Below are positions 1-7,985 of a stretch of DNA of 47,262 nucleotides, one piece after another. This stretch comes from Acidimicrobiia bacterium (lineage in GTDB: Bacteria; Actinomycetota; Acidimicrobiia; Spongiisociales; ZC4RG35). Numbering within the stretch: the stretch's first letter is position 1; every line of letters begins with the position of its first letter. Made by a program: the position numbers and the translations under genes. Where the stretch lies: contig JAICNB010000016.1 in assembly GCA_025928935.1 (NCBI GenBank), forward strand, positions 1 through 47,262, written 5' to 3'. A model generated the notes under the pieces. It had not been told where the DNA came from. It ran no database searches and was given only the letters and a program-made list of their open reading frames with translations.

Positions 1-293
1 AGCTGGAGCGCCTCACGAAGACTCAGCTCGAGGACCTTCTTCGCCCTCGGCGTGAACGGGATGTGGCCGGAGGGAGACTGCTGGCCCTGCCCGATGATCT
101 TGACCACCTCTTCACGAACCGAGGCGAGGTCGATGTCGAGGCTCTCCAGTGCCTGGGCAGCGATGCCCTCCCCCTCGTTGAGGAGGCCGAGCAGGATGTG
201 CTCGGTTCCGATGTAGTTGTGATTGAGGAGCCGCGCCTCTTCCTGGGCCAGAACGACGACCCGTCGGGCACGATCTGTGAAACGCTCAAACAC
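1..293 (-). CDS. clpC: ATP-dependent Clp protease ATP-binding subunit ClpC, N-terminal part
   Basis: Only the first 97 codons are present; the gene runs off the left edge. The frame starts at a GTG at 293, preceded by a GGGAGG ribosome binding site, and opens VFERFTDRARRVVVLAQEEA. It continues with LNHNYIGTEHILLGLL, the signature of the Clp N-terminal repeat domain that binds adaptors and substrates. ClpC is the AAA+ unfoldase that feeds ClpP in actinobacteria and is usually essential there. The D1 and D2 ATPase modules lie outside the window. It is divergent from the prenyl synthase gene at 394. ClpC is favoured over ClpA or ClpB because the FERFTDRARRVVVLAQEEA opening is typical of actinobacterial ClpC. 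Confidence 0.93.
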   Translation of the reverse strand, partial: MFERFTDRARRVVVLAQEEARLLNHNYIGTEHILLGLLNEGEGIAAQALESLDIDLASVREEVVKIIGQGQQSPSGHIPFTPRAKKVLELSLREALQ

Positions 294-331
294 TCTTGCC
301 TCCCAAGCCTGGCAGACACAACTCTACCACC

Positions 332-347
332 GGGTCATTCTTGACCC
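332..347. promoter_or_regulatory. Inverted repeat between clpC and the prenyl synthase gene
   Basis: GGGTCA-TTCT-TGACCC is a perfect 6-bp inverted repeat with a 4-bp spacer in the 100-bp divergent intergenic region. On the minus strand a TAGAGT hexamer lies about 17 bp downstream of the GGGTCA arm, so the repeat could overlap the -35 region of clpC. I did not find a recognisable CIRCE, HAIR or ClgR site. A role as an operator is inference. Confidence 0.3.
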
Positions 348-376
348 TCGGGGCTGATTCCCGATCGGTGGACACG

Positions 377-382
377 TAATAC
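377..382 (+). promoter_or_regulatory. -10 hexamer of a probably near-leaderless prenyl synthase transcript
   Basis: TAATAC ends 11 bases before the ATG at 394. No Shine-Dalgarno sequence precedes that ATG (CATCGTCACTA), so transcription starting about 7 bases after the hexamer would give a leader of only about 5 bases. No convincing -35 box is visible, which is common in actinobacterial promoters. Confidence 0.4.
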
Positions 383-393
383 CATCGTCACTA

Positions 394-1383
394 ATGGACG
401 ACCTCCAAAGTCTCATTCGCATTCCCACCGTCTGGGACGCTCTGACTCGTGTCGAGGAGCGCCTTCTCGAGGCGTCCACGGCCGACGATGCTTACCTCAC
501 CAAGGTCGCCCAGCATCTCCTCCTGGCCGGCGGGAAACGGTTTAGGCCCTTGCTGGCACTACTCGCCGCCGAGTTCGGGCCCGCGCGGGATCGCCGCCCG
601 GTCGAGGCCGGCGTCTCGGTCGAGCTGATACACGTCGGATCGCTCTATCACGACGATGTCATCGATGAGGCGGACGTGAGACGCGGCGCAGCCTCGGTGA
701 ACGCCAACTGGAGCAACACTGTGGCCATCCTCGCCGGTGACTTTCTCATGGCGAGGGCTTCGGAGGTCGCGGCGACACATCTCAGCCAGGAGTCGGTCCG
801 GCTTCTCGCCGCCACCTATGCCGAGCTGGTGGAAGGACAGACCCGCGAGCTGCAGTTGGACTTCGACCTCGAGCACGAGGTGGCCGACTACGAACAGGTC
901 ATCGCCGGAAAGACCGCATCGCTGATCCGCACCTCCGCCCGACTGGGCGCGATGGCGGCCGATGCCGAGCCCGGTGTCGTCGACGCGCTCTCCGACTGGG
1001 CCTGGGAGCTGGGAATGGTGTTCCAGATCGCCGATGACGCGCTCGACCTCGTCGCCGAGGAGGAAACTATCGGCAAGCCGGCGGGCTCCGACATCCGGGA
1101 GGGCAAATTCACCATGCCTGTGCTCCAGGCGCTCTCCGGGCCTGCGGGCGACAGGGTGCGAAGTCTGCTGCAGGGCAACCATCCGTATGACGACGACGTG
1201 GTCAAGGAAGTCATCGAGATCGTCCGGGACGGGGGCCATGTCGACGCCTCCCTTTCCGAGGCCACCCGTCGTCTGAGAAAGGCATCGGCCGCGCTGGCCA
1301 TCATTCCGGAGGGGGAGCCGAAGAAGATCCTGGAAGGCCTGGGGGACTATCTGCTCGGCCGGGTCGAAGCTGCCCGCGGCTGA
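394..1383 (+). CDS. Polyprenyl diphosphate synthase (long-chain trans-prenyltransferase)
   Basis: 329 residues, the usual length for hepta- to nonaprenyl diphosphate synthases. The first aspartate-rich motif is LYHDDVIDEADVRRG near residues 86-100 and the second is FQIADDALDL near residue 210. The GGKRFRPLL substrate-binding segment lies near residue 47. The enzyme condenses isopentenyl diphosphate units onto an allylic primer; in actinobacteria the product normally supplies the menaquinone side chain. It resembles the GrcC/HepT/IspB group; chain length cannot be read from the sequence. The gene stands alone, divergent from clpC and convergent with lysS. The ATG at 394 has no ribosome binding site and is probably translated from a near-leaderless message. 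Confidence 0.9.
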   Translation: MDDLQSLIRIPTVWDALTRVEERLLEASTADDAYLTKVAQHLLLAGGKRFRPLLALLAAEFGPARDRRPVEAGVSVELIHVGSLYHDDVIDEADVRRGAASVNANWSNTVAILAGDFLMARASEVAATHLSQESVRLLAATYAELVEGQTRELQLDFDLEHEVADYEQVIAGKTASLIRTSARLGAMAADAEPGVVDALSDWAWELGMVFQIADDALDLVAEEETIGKPAGSDIREGKFTMPVLQALSGPAGDRVRSLLQGNHPYDDDVVKEVIEIVRDGGHVDASLSEATRRLRKASAALAIIPEGEPKKILEGLGDYLLGRVEAARG

Positions 1384-1440
1384 TCGCTGCCGAACTCGGG
1401 GCAACTTCGCTCAGCGGCGGTGGGGATCCTGGGTCCGTGT

Positions 1441-2931
1441 TCATGGCTGACCCTCGGGACGGAGGGTAGGGAACAGGATCACCTCGCGGATGTGGGCCTG
1501 GTCGGTGAGGAGCATGACCAAGCGGTCGACCCCGATCCCAATGCCGCCGGTGGGCGGCAACCCGTATTCCAGAGCGAGGAGATAGTCCTCATCCACCGGA
1601 TGCGCCTCCAGGTCACCGGCAGCCCGGGCGGCCGCCTGCGCCTCGAATCTCTCCCGTTGGTCATCGGGGTCATTGAGCTCGGAGAATGCGTTGGCGTACT
1701 CCGAGCCGGCCACCACAAGCTCGAATCGGTCTGCCAGACGCGGTTCGTCCGGGTTGCGCCGCGCCAGGGGTGACACCTCCACCGGCTGATGGGTGACGAA
1801 GGTGGGGGCCCAAATGTCCGATTCCACTGTCTCTTCGTAGATCTCCGAGATGAGACGGGCCTCGCTCCACCCCTCTTCCACCTCGATGCCCAGCTCACCG
1901 GCCCGCACCGCCAGATCCTCTCTGTCGCTGTCCAGATCGACCTTGTGCCCCAACCGCTGCGAGACGAGCTCGATCATCGTCGCCCGTCGGAAGGGTGGGG
2001 TCAGGTCGATCTCCCGGCCCTGGTAGGCGACCTTGGTGCCCCCGGTCACCGCCCGAGCCACCTCGGGGATCACCTCCTCGAGGAGGGCCATCATGTCGGT
2101 GTAGTCGGCGAACGCCTGATACGCCTCGAGCATGGTGAACTCCGGGTTGTGGGTCGAGTCGACCCCCTCGTTGCGGAAGATCCGACCGATCTCGAACACT
2201 TTCTCGAGGCCGCCGACGACGAGCCGCTTCAAGAACAGCTCGGTGGCGATGCGGAGATACATGTCCATATCCAGGGCGTGATGGTGAGTGGCGAAGGGCC
2301 GGGCCGTCGCCCCGGTGGCCTCACGCAGCAGGACGGGCGTCTCGACCTCGATGAATCCCCTCGTCTCGAACTGACGACGCAGCTCGCCCACCACCACCGT
2401 CCTCGCCCGGGCCACAATCCGGGCCTCCTCGTTCACCATGAGGTCGACATATCGCCGACGGCTGCGGAGCTCGATGTCGTGGAGCCCGTGCCACTTGTCG
2501 GGGAGTGGGCGGAGGCTCTTCTGGAGGAGGGCGAAATCGTCCACCCTGACACTCAACTCCCCCTTGCGGGTGGTCATGATCACACCACTCGCACCGACCC
2601 AATCGCCTAGGTCGACCCGAGCGAACCGGTCGGCTGCCTCGTCGCCGAGGGTGGCCCGGTCGACGAACAGCTGGATGGTCCCCGCCTCGTCCTGGAGCGT
2701 CCCAAATTGGAGCTTCCCGAAGGACCGGTGCAGCATCAGCCGCCCGGCCACCGACACCCGTTGGTCCGTCTCCGAGCCCGGGCCGAGATCGGCGAACTCT
2801 CGATGCAACTCGCCGGCCAAATGGGTGCGGTCGTAGCGATGCGGGTAGCCGCCCCCATCCAGGATCTCCTGATGCTTTTCCCGTCTCCCGGCGACGAGTG
2901 GGTCCATGCCTTGGTCGGATGTCTCGGTCAT
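1441..2931 (-). CDS. lysS: Lysyl-tRNA synthetase, class II
   Basis: 496 residues starting MTETSDQGMDPL. The frame is open 32 codons further upstream, but that extension would overlap panC and has a non-conserved composition, so the ATG at 2931 is preferred. An N-terminal OB-fold anticodon-binding domain (VSVAGRLMLHRSFGKLQF) is followed by the class II core: motif 1 around FIEVETPVL, motif 2 in FEIGRIFRNEGVDSTHNPEF with the catalytic arginine, and motif 3 GIGIGVDRLVMLL near the C-terminus. The enzyme charges tRNA-Lys with lysine. It lies 20 bp downstream of panC on the same strand, so panC and lysS may share a transcript. No T-box leader is visible. Confidence 0.96.
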   Translation of the reverse strand: MTETSDQGMDPLVAGRREKHQEILDGGGYPHRYDRTHLAGELHREFADLGPGSETDQRVSVAGRLMLHRSFGKLQFGTLQDEAGTIQLFVDRATLGDEAADRFARVDLGDWVGASGVIMTTRKGELSVRVDDFALLQKSLRPLPDKWHGLHDIELRSRRRYVDLMVNEEARIVARARTVVVGELRRQFETRGFIEVETPVLLREATGATARPFATHHHALDMDMYLRIATELFLKRLVVGGLEKVFEIGRIFRNEGVDSTHNPEFTMLEAYQAFADYTDMMALLEEVIPEVARAVTGGTKVAYQGREIDLTPPFRRATMIELVSQRLGHKVDLDSDREDLAVRAGELGIEVEEGWSEARLISEIYEETVESDIWAPTFVTHQPVEVSPLARRNPDEPRLADRFELVVAGSEYANAFSELNDPDDQRERFEAQAAARAAGDLEAHPVDEDYLLALEYGLPPTGGIGIGVDRLVMLLTDQAHIREVILFPTLRPEGQP

Positions 2932-2951
2932 GTCACTCGATGGGTGTGGGG

Positions 2952-3839
2952 TCACGGCAGGGTAGTTAGCCGACTCGGTTCGCCGAGGAGCAGGCCACGG
3001 TCCGGGACCGGCCTGCCGTCGACCCAATCGAAGGTGACATTGTCGATCAGACGCACCTCTCCGACGTGCGCCGCAACCGCGAGCACGGCGTGTCGGTCGA
3101 GCGCGGGGATGGGGACCATCGTGTCCTGAGAGGCGAGCGTGGCATAGTCGACCTGGAGGCCCTTCAGCGAGCGACGCACCGTCCTTTCGAGACGCTCGGC
3201 GCGGCGCTCACCGGCGTCGACCTGTTCCGCAGCTTGGAACAGCCCTCTGCTGATGGCGAGAGCCCGTTCCCGATCCATCCGGGACAGCCTCACGTTGCGG
3301 CTGGAGAGGGCGAGCCCATCGGGCTCCCGTACGAGCGGCGCGTCGATCACGTCGACTGGGAACCTGAGATCCCGGACCATGGACTTGAGCACGGCGAGCT
3401 GCTGGGCGTCCTTGCGCCCGAACATGGCGATGTCGGGCTGCAGGCCGGCGAAGAGCTTGGCCACGACAGTGGCCACGCCGGTGAAATGCCCGGCCCGATA
3501 CCGCCCCTCCATCTCCTGGGACACCCCACCGACCTCGACGATGGTGGTCTCACCGACCGGATAGACCTCCTCTTGCTCGGGAGCGAACAGAAGGTCGACG
3601 GAGTGCGCCTCCGCCAGACCGGCATCGCGCTCGGTGTCCCTCGGGTATGCGGCGAAGTCCTCCCTGTCGTCGAACTGGGTCGGGTTGACGAAGAGCGACA
3701 CCACCAGCGTGTCGCATTTAGGCCTGAGCAGGTCGATGAGGGCCAGATGACCCTCGTGGAGGAACCCGAGCGTTGGAAGGAGCCCGACCTTTCCTTGGTA
3801 CTTCTCCCGTGTGCCGGCGAACGTCTGCGTTATCTCCAC
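2952..3839 (-). CDS. panC: Pantothenate synthetase (pantoate-beta-alanine ligase)
   Basis: 295 residues. It carries the nucleotidyltransferase HIGH-like motif in LPTLGFLHEGHLALI (residues 22-36), the pantoate-binding FVNPTQF, the FGRKDAQQLAVL segment and ALSSRNVRLS (the KMSKS-equivalent region). PanC joins pantoate and beta-alanine with ATP to make pantothenate, the coenzyme A precursor. Its start overlaps the end of the DUF2520 gene by 10 bp, indicating translational coupling. In mycobacteria panC is normally followed by panD and coaX; neither is seen here, so beta-alanine supply must be encoded elsewhere or arise differently. Confidence 0.95.
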   Translation of the reverse strand: MEITQTFAGTREKYQGKVGLLPTLGFLHEGHLALIDLLRPKCDTLVVSLFVNPTQFDDREDFAAYPRDTERDAGLAEAHSVDLLFAPEQEEVYPVGETTIVEVGGVSQEMEGRYRAGHFTGVATVVAKLFAGLQPDIAMFGRKDAQQLAVLKSMVRDLRFPVDVIDAPLVREPDGLALSSRNVRLSRMDRERALAISRGLFQAAEQVDAGERRAERLERTVRRSLKGLQVDYATLASQDTMVPIPALDRHAVLAVAAHVGEVRLIDNVTFDWVDGRPVPDRGLLLGEPSRLTTLP

Positions 3840-4624
3840 AGTGCGATGTCAGCCCTTCGATCGGCGCGGACGGCGGTCGCTTCGGCCATGAGCCGGTACT
3901 GCTCTCCGACTTCCTCGGACACTCGATGAGCCGCAGCTATCTGACCGGCGACCGTCGCGACGTCGCCTCGGGCTATCGGGCCTGTCAGGGGAGAATCGGC
4001 GGTGAGCTCGTAGAGGTTGGCTACGGCCTGCTCGACCAGCGGGCGGGTGACGATCGGATCGATCCGCGCCTCCATCATCAGGTCTGCCGCGGTGGCGAGG
4101 GCGGTAATGACGAAATTCGACGCGGCGGAGGCCCCTGCGTGATAGGCCGGCCTCGAGTCGTCGGCGAGGGGGAAGGGGATCATGCCCAACGACTGGCCCA
4201 AATCTGTTAGGACCGGTGCGGCGTCTGGGCCACCTCCGATCCCGACGAAGGCGCCGCTCAGGGCGGCGGCCCCACGCTCCGGATCGGGCAGTGTCTGCAG
4301 GGGATGGAAGCCACCGACTTCGACACCGGCCTCGGCGAGGCCATCCATTGCGGTGACCGGGGTGAAGCCCGACATGTGGGCGGCGACCGGGACCGATTCG
4401 GCGAGAGGCGTGAGCCGGGTAGCGACCTCGGCTATCGCATCGTCGCGCACCGCGATCAGGAGGAGGTCACAGTCAGGCAGGGGGTCGTCCCAATCGAGCA
4501 CCGGGCCATATGGAGTTGGTGACGGTGAGCGAGAAAGCACCCCGACGATCTCGTGCCCCACCCTGGCCGCCGCGAGCGCAACCGATCCTCCGGCCCTGCC
4601 CGGGCCGACAACAGTCAATCTCAC
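3830..4624 (-). CDS. Rossmann-fold DUF2520 protein, candidate ketopantoate reductase
   Basis: 264 residues. The N-terminus MRLTVVGPGRAGGSVALAAA is a dinucleotide-binding Rossmann fold with a GxGxxG-type loop (GPGRAG). The second half is an all-helical DUF2520 domain, with the conserved HMSGF and GGFHPLQTL segments between. This two-domain layout resembles 6-phosphogluconate dehydrogenase and ketopantoate reductase relatives. A gene of this family sits beside panC in M. tuberculosis (Rv3603c, from memory), and here it overlaps panC by 10 bp. From context I infer a role in pantothenate synthesis, possibly reduction of ketopantoate as proposed for PanG. That activity is not proven by sequence. 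Confidence 0.8.
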   Translation of the reverse strand: MRLTVVGPGRAGGSVALAAARVGHEIVGVLSRSPSPTPYGPVLDWDDPLPDCDLLLIAVRDDAIAEVATRLTPLAESVPVAAHMSGFTPVTAMDGLAEAGVEVGGFHPLQTLPDPERGAAALSGAFVGIGGGPDAAPVLTDLGQSLGMIPFPLADDSRPAYHAGASAASNFVITALATAADLMMEARIDPIVTRPLVEQAVANLYELTADSPLTGPIARGDVATVAGQIAAAHRVSEEVGEQYRLMAEATAVRADRRADIALWR

Positions 4625-4669
4625 AGGTCTTCCTCGGCCGGCGTGGCGGCGAGGCTAGCCAGTGGTTCC

Positions 4670-4698
4670 CAGCCTCAGACCTGGCAGCCTCAGACCTG
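4670..4698. repeat. Short tandem repeat, two 14-bp units
   Basis: CAGCCTCAGACCTG occurs at 4670-4683 and again at 4685-4698, separated by one base. The second copy covers the stop codon of the small gene that ends at 4690. It looks like a local duplication with no evident function. Confidence 0.6.
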
Positions 4699-5028
4699 AT
4701 CTTCCAGTTGGTTTGGGGTTATGACGGGCCAGTTCGAGTCCAGCTCGGACTTCATTTCGTGGTAACCCTCCCGTCGTTTCCAGAACTTGGTCTTCCAGAC
4801 CCTGAATCGTCGTGGTTTCGAATCTTGCGGCTCGGCGAGATGATTGTGATTGTCCCCGGCTCCCCGCACCTCGGGCACCACGACCCCGTCGGGGTCTTCT
4901 GCCATGTGCAGCACCTGATGGGTGGAATGGCGGACTGCGCGATGTTGCTGTTTGCGCTCCTCGCGCGTCGGCCGACCGTCGTTGTATCCGGGGGTGTCCT
5001 GGCGGTGCTCTCGCGACCGTTTTGCCAT
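4690..5028 (-). CDS. Small basic protein of unknown function
   Basis: 112 residues. I do not recognise the family. The N-terminus is very basic (MAKRSREHRQ; TREERKQQHRAVRHSTHQV), the middle is acidic and polar with an NHNHL segment, and the C-terminal third is rich in Trp, Lys and Arg (FRVWKTKFWKRREGYHEM). An AGGAGG box lies 10 bases before the ATG at 5028, which supports real translation. Composition suggests a nucleic-acid or ribosome-associated protein, but that is only a guess. It is separated by 65 bp from the DUF2520 gene on the same strand and is divergent from the lipoprotein at 5172. Confidence 0.62.
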   Translation of the reverse strand: MAKRSREHRQDTPGYNDGRPTREERKQQHRAVRHSTHQVLHMAEDPDGVVVPEVRGAGDNHNHLAEPQDSKPRRFRVWKTKFWKRREGYHEMKSELDSNWPVITPNQLEDQV

Positions 5029-5171
5029 CTAGATCGTTCCTCCTGTCCTGGACGCTCGCTGCATGTCCCGGTCAAGAGGTGGGCCGCGGCCGCTTCCCAT
5101 GTCTTGAAGGTAGCACGGCGCGGCGACCATGTGCCAGGGCCGATGGTCCCTGATCTGGCGGCATCGGCATA

Positions 5172-5801
5172 ATGCAACCGAGCTGGTTGAGAGGACTCAA
5201 ACCGCATTCGCGTCAGGCAGTTTGTGTCTTACTCGCCGCCCTGTCGGTCGCTTGCGTCGACGGCGGAACGGCATCTCCCACACCGCCGCCTCCGGTGTCA
5301 GACACCGCGGAGAGCGCCTATCCGCTTGCGGCCACTGACCAGACCCTCCGGATGGAGTGCCAGCACGCCGCCGCCCTGCTCGGATTCAGCGTGCCTTGCC
5401 CAACCGCTCTGCCCGAGACCAACAACCCGGTCAGATGTGAGATCCCCGGCGCATTCCGTGACGCCAGAATCAGCCCCAAGGAGGGGTGCGCGCTCGGATC
5501 AGGGTTTCTCCTCGAGCCAACCGGCATCAAGGACCTCGACCTGTTTCATCTATTCGTCGAAGGTGCTCAGGCGGAGAGAGACCGCTGCGGGACGGCTGAG
5601 CCTCATGAGGAAGTCAGGATCGGGGACCGGTTGGGCAGCCTGATGCTGTGCACCGACGCAGGGCTACATGAAGGGCACACCATGGTGCGTTTCGAAGTCG
5701 ATGACATCTCCGTGATGGTCAGTGCCCACGGCCATGATCAGGTGCAGCGACGAGCCGTCCTCGCCATCGCAGAAGAGATCGAGATGGTGCCACCGGGTTA
5801 G
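5172..5801 (+). CDS. Putative lipoprotein of unknown function
   Basis: 209 residues. The N-terminus has positive charges, then a hydrophobic stretch VCVLLAALSVAC ending in a lipobox (LSVAC, Cys near residue 28). A Pro/Thr/Ser-rich linker typical of surface-anchored actinobacterial lipoproteins follows. The mature part contains several cysteines (MECQ, PCPT, RCEI, GCAL, DRCG, MLCT) that could form disulfides outside the membrane. No known domain is recognised. It is a single-gene unit, divergent from the small basic protein and convergent with folK, 14 bp away. Confidence 0.7.
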   Translation: MQPSWLRGLKPHSRQAVCVLLAALSVACVDGGTASPTPPPPVSDTAESAYPLAATDQTLRMECQHAAALLGFSVPCPTALPETNNPVRCEIPGAFRDARISPKEGCALGSGFLLEPTGIKDLDLFHLFVEGAQAERDRCGTAEPHEEVRIGDRLGSLMLCTDAGLHEGHTMVRFEVDDISVMVSAHGHDQVQRRAVLAIAEEIEMVPPG

Positions 5802-5815
5802 CCCGGATCGGTCGC

Positions 5816-6298
5816 TCACCAGTCGGCCGCGACCAGATCGACCTTCTGGCCAGACACCGACGCCAGCGCCTCCGCCGCGGTCAATCCGTCCCTCACCATG
5901 GCCTCCGGCCACACGTCGCAGAGCGGCTGGAGGACGAAGAGACGCTCGGCGGCCCTGGGATGAGGCACCTGAAGGTCCGGCGTGTCCATCGGCTGGTCGT
6001 CCACGGCCACGATGTCGAGGTCGAGGGTGCGCGGTCCCCATCGGACGGTCCGCACCCGATCGTGGGCTGTCTCGATCCGCTGTAGTGATTCGAGCAGCCT
6101 CGCCGGCGGGAGGTCGGTGTCGAGGAGGACGACCGCGTTCAAGAACGGATCCTGATCCGGGCCCCCAACCGGCTCGGTCTCGTAGAGACCCGAGATCCCC
6201 TCGATCGTCCCCAAGGCCCTGAGCTCCGTGACCGCTTGACGCATGTGGTCGATCCGCGACCCCTGGTTCGACCCGAGGGCGACGGCGAATCGGGTCAT
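5816..6298 (-). CDS. folK: 2-amino-4-hydroxy-6-hydroxymethyldihydropteridine diphosphokinase (HPPK)
   Basis: 160 residues, standard for HPPK. MTRFAVALGSNQG is the N-terminal substrate loop, YETEPVGGPDQDPFLNAVV the pterin-binding region, and RWGPRTLDLDIV the signature with the metal-binding DLD aspartates. PHPRAAERLFVLQPL follows. The enzyme transfers pyrophosphate from ATP to hydroxymethyldihydropterin in folate synthesis. Its start overlaps the end of folB by 4 bp (ATGA), and it is the last gene of the fol operon. Confidence 0.95.
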   Translation of the reverse strand: MTRFAVALGSNQGSRIDHMRQAVTELRALGTIEGISGLYETEPVGGPDQDPFLNAVVLLDTDLPPARLLESLQRIETAHDRVRTVRWGPRTLDLDIVAVDDQPMDTPDLQVPHPRAAERLFVLQPLCDVWPEAMVRDGLTAAEALASVSGQKVDLVAADW

Positions 6299-6654
6299 CT
6301 GGACCGATCGATCGTGACCGCTACGTCCCCGAACTCGAGGGGGATCGGCGCTTCCGGCTTGTGCACGGTCACGGTCACCCGTTCGACACGCGGCTCGGCG
6401 AGGACCCGCCCCGCCACCCGGTCGGCCACCGTCTCGATGAGCAGGTGGCTCTCGCCGGCAACGAGATCGTGGGCTTCCTGGGCCAGACGCCCGTAGTCGA
6501 CGGTGTCGGCGAGGTCATCCGAGGCCCCGGCCCTGGACAGGTCCAGGTAGACGGTGAGGTCGATGAGGAAAGGCTGGGGCTCGACCCGTTCGTGCTCGAG
6601 CACGCCATGACGGGCGAGGACCTGGATGCCTTTGATCTCGATCCGATCGGTCAC
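6295..6654 (-). CDS. folB: Dihydroneopterin aldolase
   Basis: 119 residues with the family pattern: the start DRIEIKGIQVLARHGVLEHER, then QPFLIDLTVYLD, DYGRLA, LIETVADRVA and VTVHKPEAPIP. FolB cleaves dihydroneopterin to hydroxymethyldihydropterin and glycolaldehyde, producing the substrate of FolK. Both ends overlap neighbours by 4 bp (the phosphatase-like gene upstream and folK downstream), so translation is tightly coupled. Confidence 0.95.
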   Translation of the reverse strand: MTDRIEIKGIQVLARHGVLEHERVEPQPFLIDLTVYLDLSRAGASDDLADTVDYGRLAQEAHDLVAGESHLLIETVADRVAGRVLAEPRVERVTVTVHKPEAPIPLEFGDVAVTIDRSR

Positions 6655-7145
6655 GAGACAGCTGATGCCGGGATGAGCGAGCGGCCCTCCGGCCCCAACG
6701 CCCGGCCCAGGATCTGCTGGATGACGGCCAGGGCGAGGATCGGGTCCTGGACCAGGCCGGAAGAGACGAGGAAACCGCCGAGCAGGCCACCCACCGTGTC
6801 GTCGATTGCCTCCCGATGCACGAGCACCCGGGAACGACGCTTCGAGGTCGCCTTGGTCAAGGTGGCGAAGAACTGGTCCACGTCGTCGCTGGTGAGATCC
6901 GCGCCGATCGGGACCGAAAACGTGGCCATGCCTGCCTCGCGATAGGCGAGGAGGTTCTGATTGCCGGGAAGCATCGAGACCACGGTGTTGATCCCTGCCT
7001 CCTCGACCAGCCAGGTGATCTCCTCCTCGCGCCGCACCCGCCGATGCTGGAAGCCGGAGCCACCGACCCGTTCGGACACGGCCAAACGATCGGTTATGAC
7101 CCAGGTGAATCCCCGGGGCTTGAGTCCTGCGACCATTCGTGCCAT
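6651..7145 (-). CDS. Phosphatase-like protein lacking catalytic residues, inside the folate operon
   Basis: 164 residues. The layout suggests a dual-specificity or tyrosine phosphatase fold: FTWVITDRLAVSERVGGSG at the start, then EEEITWLVEEAGINTVVSMLP, and a C-terminal VLVH strand followed by a helix. Where active enzymes have HCxxGxxR, this protein has HREAIDDT, so both the nucleophilic Cys and the phosphate-binding Arg are missing. It should therefore be catalytically dead in the usual chemistry and may bind or regulate. Its start overlaps folP by 52 bp (a second ATG at 7136 is also possible) and its end overlaps folB by 4 bp. The fold assignment is inferred by eye; a function in folate synthesis is suggested only by position. 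Confidence 0.65.
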   Translation of the reverse strand: MARMVAGLKPRGFTWVITDRLAVSERVGGSGFQHRRVRREEEITWLVEEAGINTVVSMLPGNQNLLAYREAGMATFSVPIGADLTSDDVDQFFATLTKATSKRRSRVLVHREAIDDTVGGLLGGFLVSSGLVQDPILALAVIQQILGRALGPEGRSLIPASAVS

Positions 7146-7975
7146 GTCCCGTGGCTCACGATAGCCGCGGCCAGGCTCAGAGCCGCCCTTGACGAGACAA
7201 CGTCGTGCACCCGAAAAACCCTTGCGCCACGCTCGAATCCGAGGGCGGTGGTGACCGCGGTGACCCCGTCGCGAGCCCCGGGGTCGTCGATGCCCGTGAT
7301 CCTGCCCAGGAAGGCCTTGCGCGAGGTGCCGAGCACCACCGGATACCCGGATTCGACCAGCCGGGGCAAGCCATCGATCAGTTCGAGATTGTGAGTCGAA
7401 GTCTTGCCGAAGCCGATCCCGGGATCGATGGCGACCGAGGCCGAATCGACGCCACCATCGATCACCTGGCCGGCCCGATCCTCGAGGAATCCCGCCACCT
7501 CGGCCACGACATCGTCGTAGACAGGATCCTGTTGCATCGTCCTCGGGGTCCCTTTCATGTGCATGAGGATCACTCCGGCACCCGACCCGGCCAGGACCTC
7601 GATCATGCGGTCGGACCCGGCGGCGGTGACGTCGTTGACGATTTCGGCCCCTGCCTCGAGGGCAGCCGAGGCCACTTCGGGTTTCGTGGTGTCTATCGAC
7701 ACCACCAATCCCGATTCGACCAGAGCCGCCACCACCGGCACTACCCGACCCATCTCCTCGTCCACGTGCACGGGCAAGGCCCCAGGGCGGGTCGATTCTC
7801 CTCCCACGTCCACGAGATCGGCACCCGCTCTCGCCATCTCCAGACCGGCAGAGATCGCCCGTGCCGGATCGAGATGGACTCCCCCATCCGAGAACGAGTC
7901 GGGCGTGACGTTGATGACGCCCATGATCAACCCCTGGGAGACGTCCAGCTCCCTGGTGCGCAGCTTCCAGATCAC
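7094..7975 (-). CDS. folP: Dihydropteroate synthase
   Basis: 293 residues. GVINVTPDSFSDGG is the first DHPS signature, DVGGESTRPGA the second, followed by VSIDTTKPEVA, IVNDVTA, ILMHMKGTPRTMQ, DPGIGFGK, GTSRKAFLG and the C-terminal RVHDV. All conserved substrate-binding residues appear intact. FolP condenses hydroxymethyldihydropterin diphosphate with p-aminobenzoate and is the sulfonamide target. It starts 10 bp after the end of folE. Confidence 0.96.
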   Translation of the reverse strand: MIWKLRTRELDVSQGLIMGVINVTPDSFSDGGVHLDPARAISAGLEMARAGADLVDVGGESTRPGALPVHVDEEMGRVVPVVAALVESGLVVSIDTTKPEVASAALEAGAEIVNDVTAAGSDRMIEVLAGSGAGVILMHMKGTPRTMQQDPVYDDVVAEVAGFLEDRAGQVIDGGVDSASVAIDPGIGFGKTSTHNLELIDGLPRLVESGYPVVLGTSRKAFLGRITGIDDPGARDGVTAVTTALGFERGARVFRVHDVVSSRAALSLAAAIVSHGTWHEWSQDSSPGDSPGS

Positions 7976-7985
7976 CGACCGCTCC

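Noticed and set aside
294-393. ClgR, CtsR, CIRCE or HAIR operator upstream of clpC
   Set aside because: None of these motifs could be matched; only the GGGTCA-TTCT-TGACCC repeat is present.
1670-1870. Short frames antisense to or out of phase with lysS
   Set aside because: Shadows of the lysS coding pattern without translation signals.
2932-2951. T-box or other leader RNA before lysS
   Set aside because: Only 20 bp separate panC and lysS, too short for any riboswitch.
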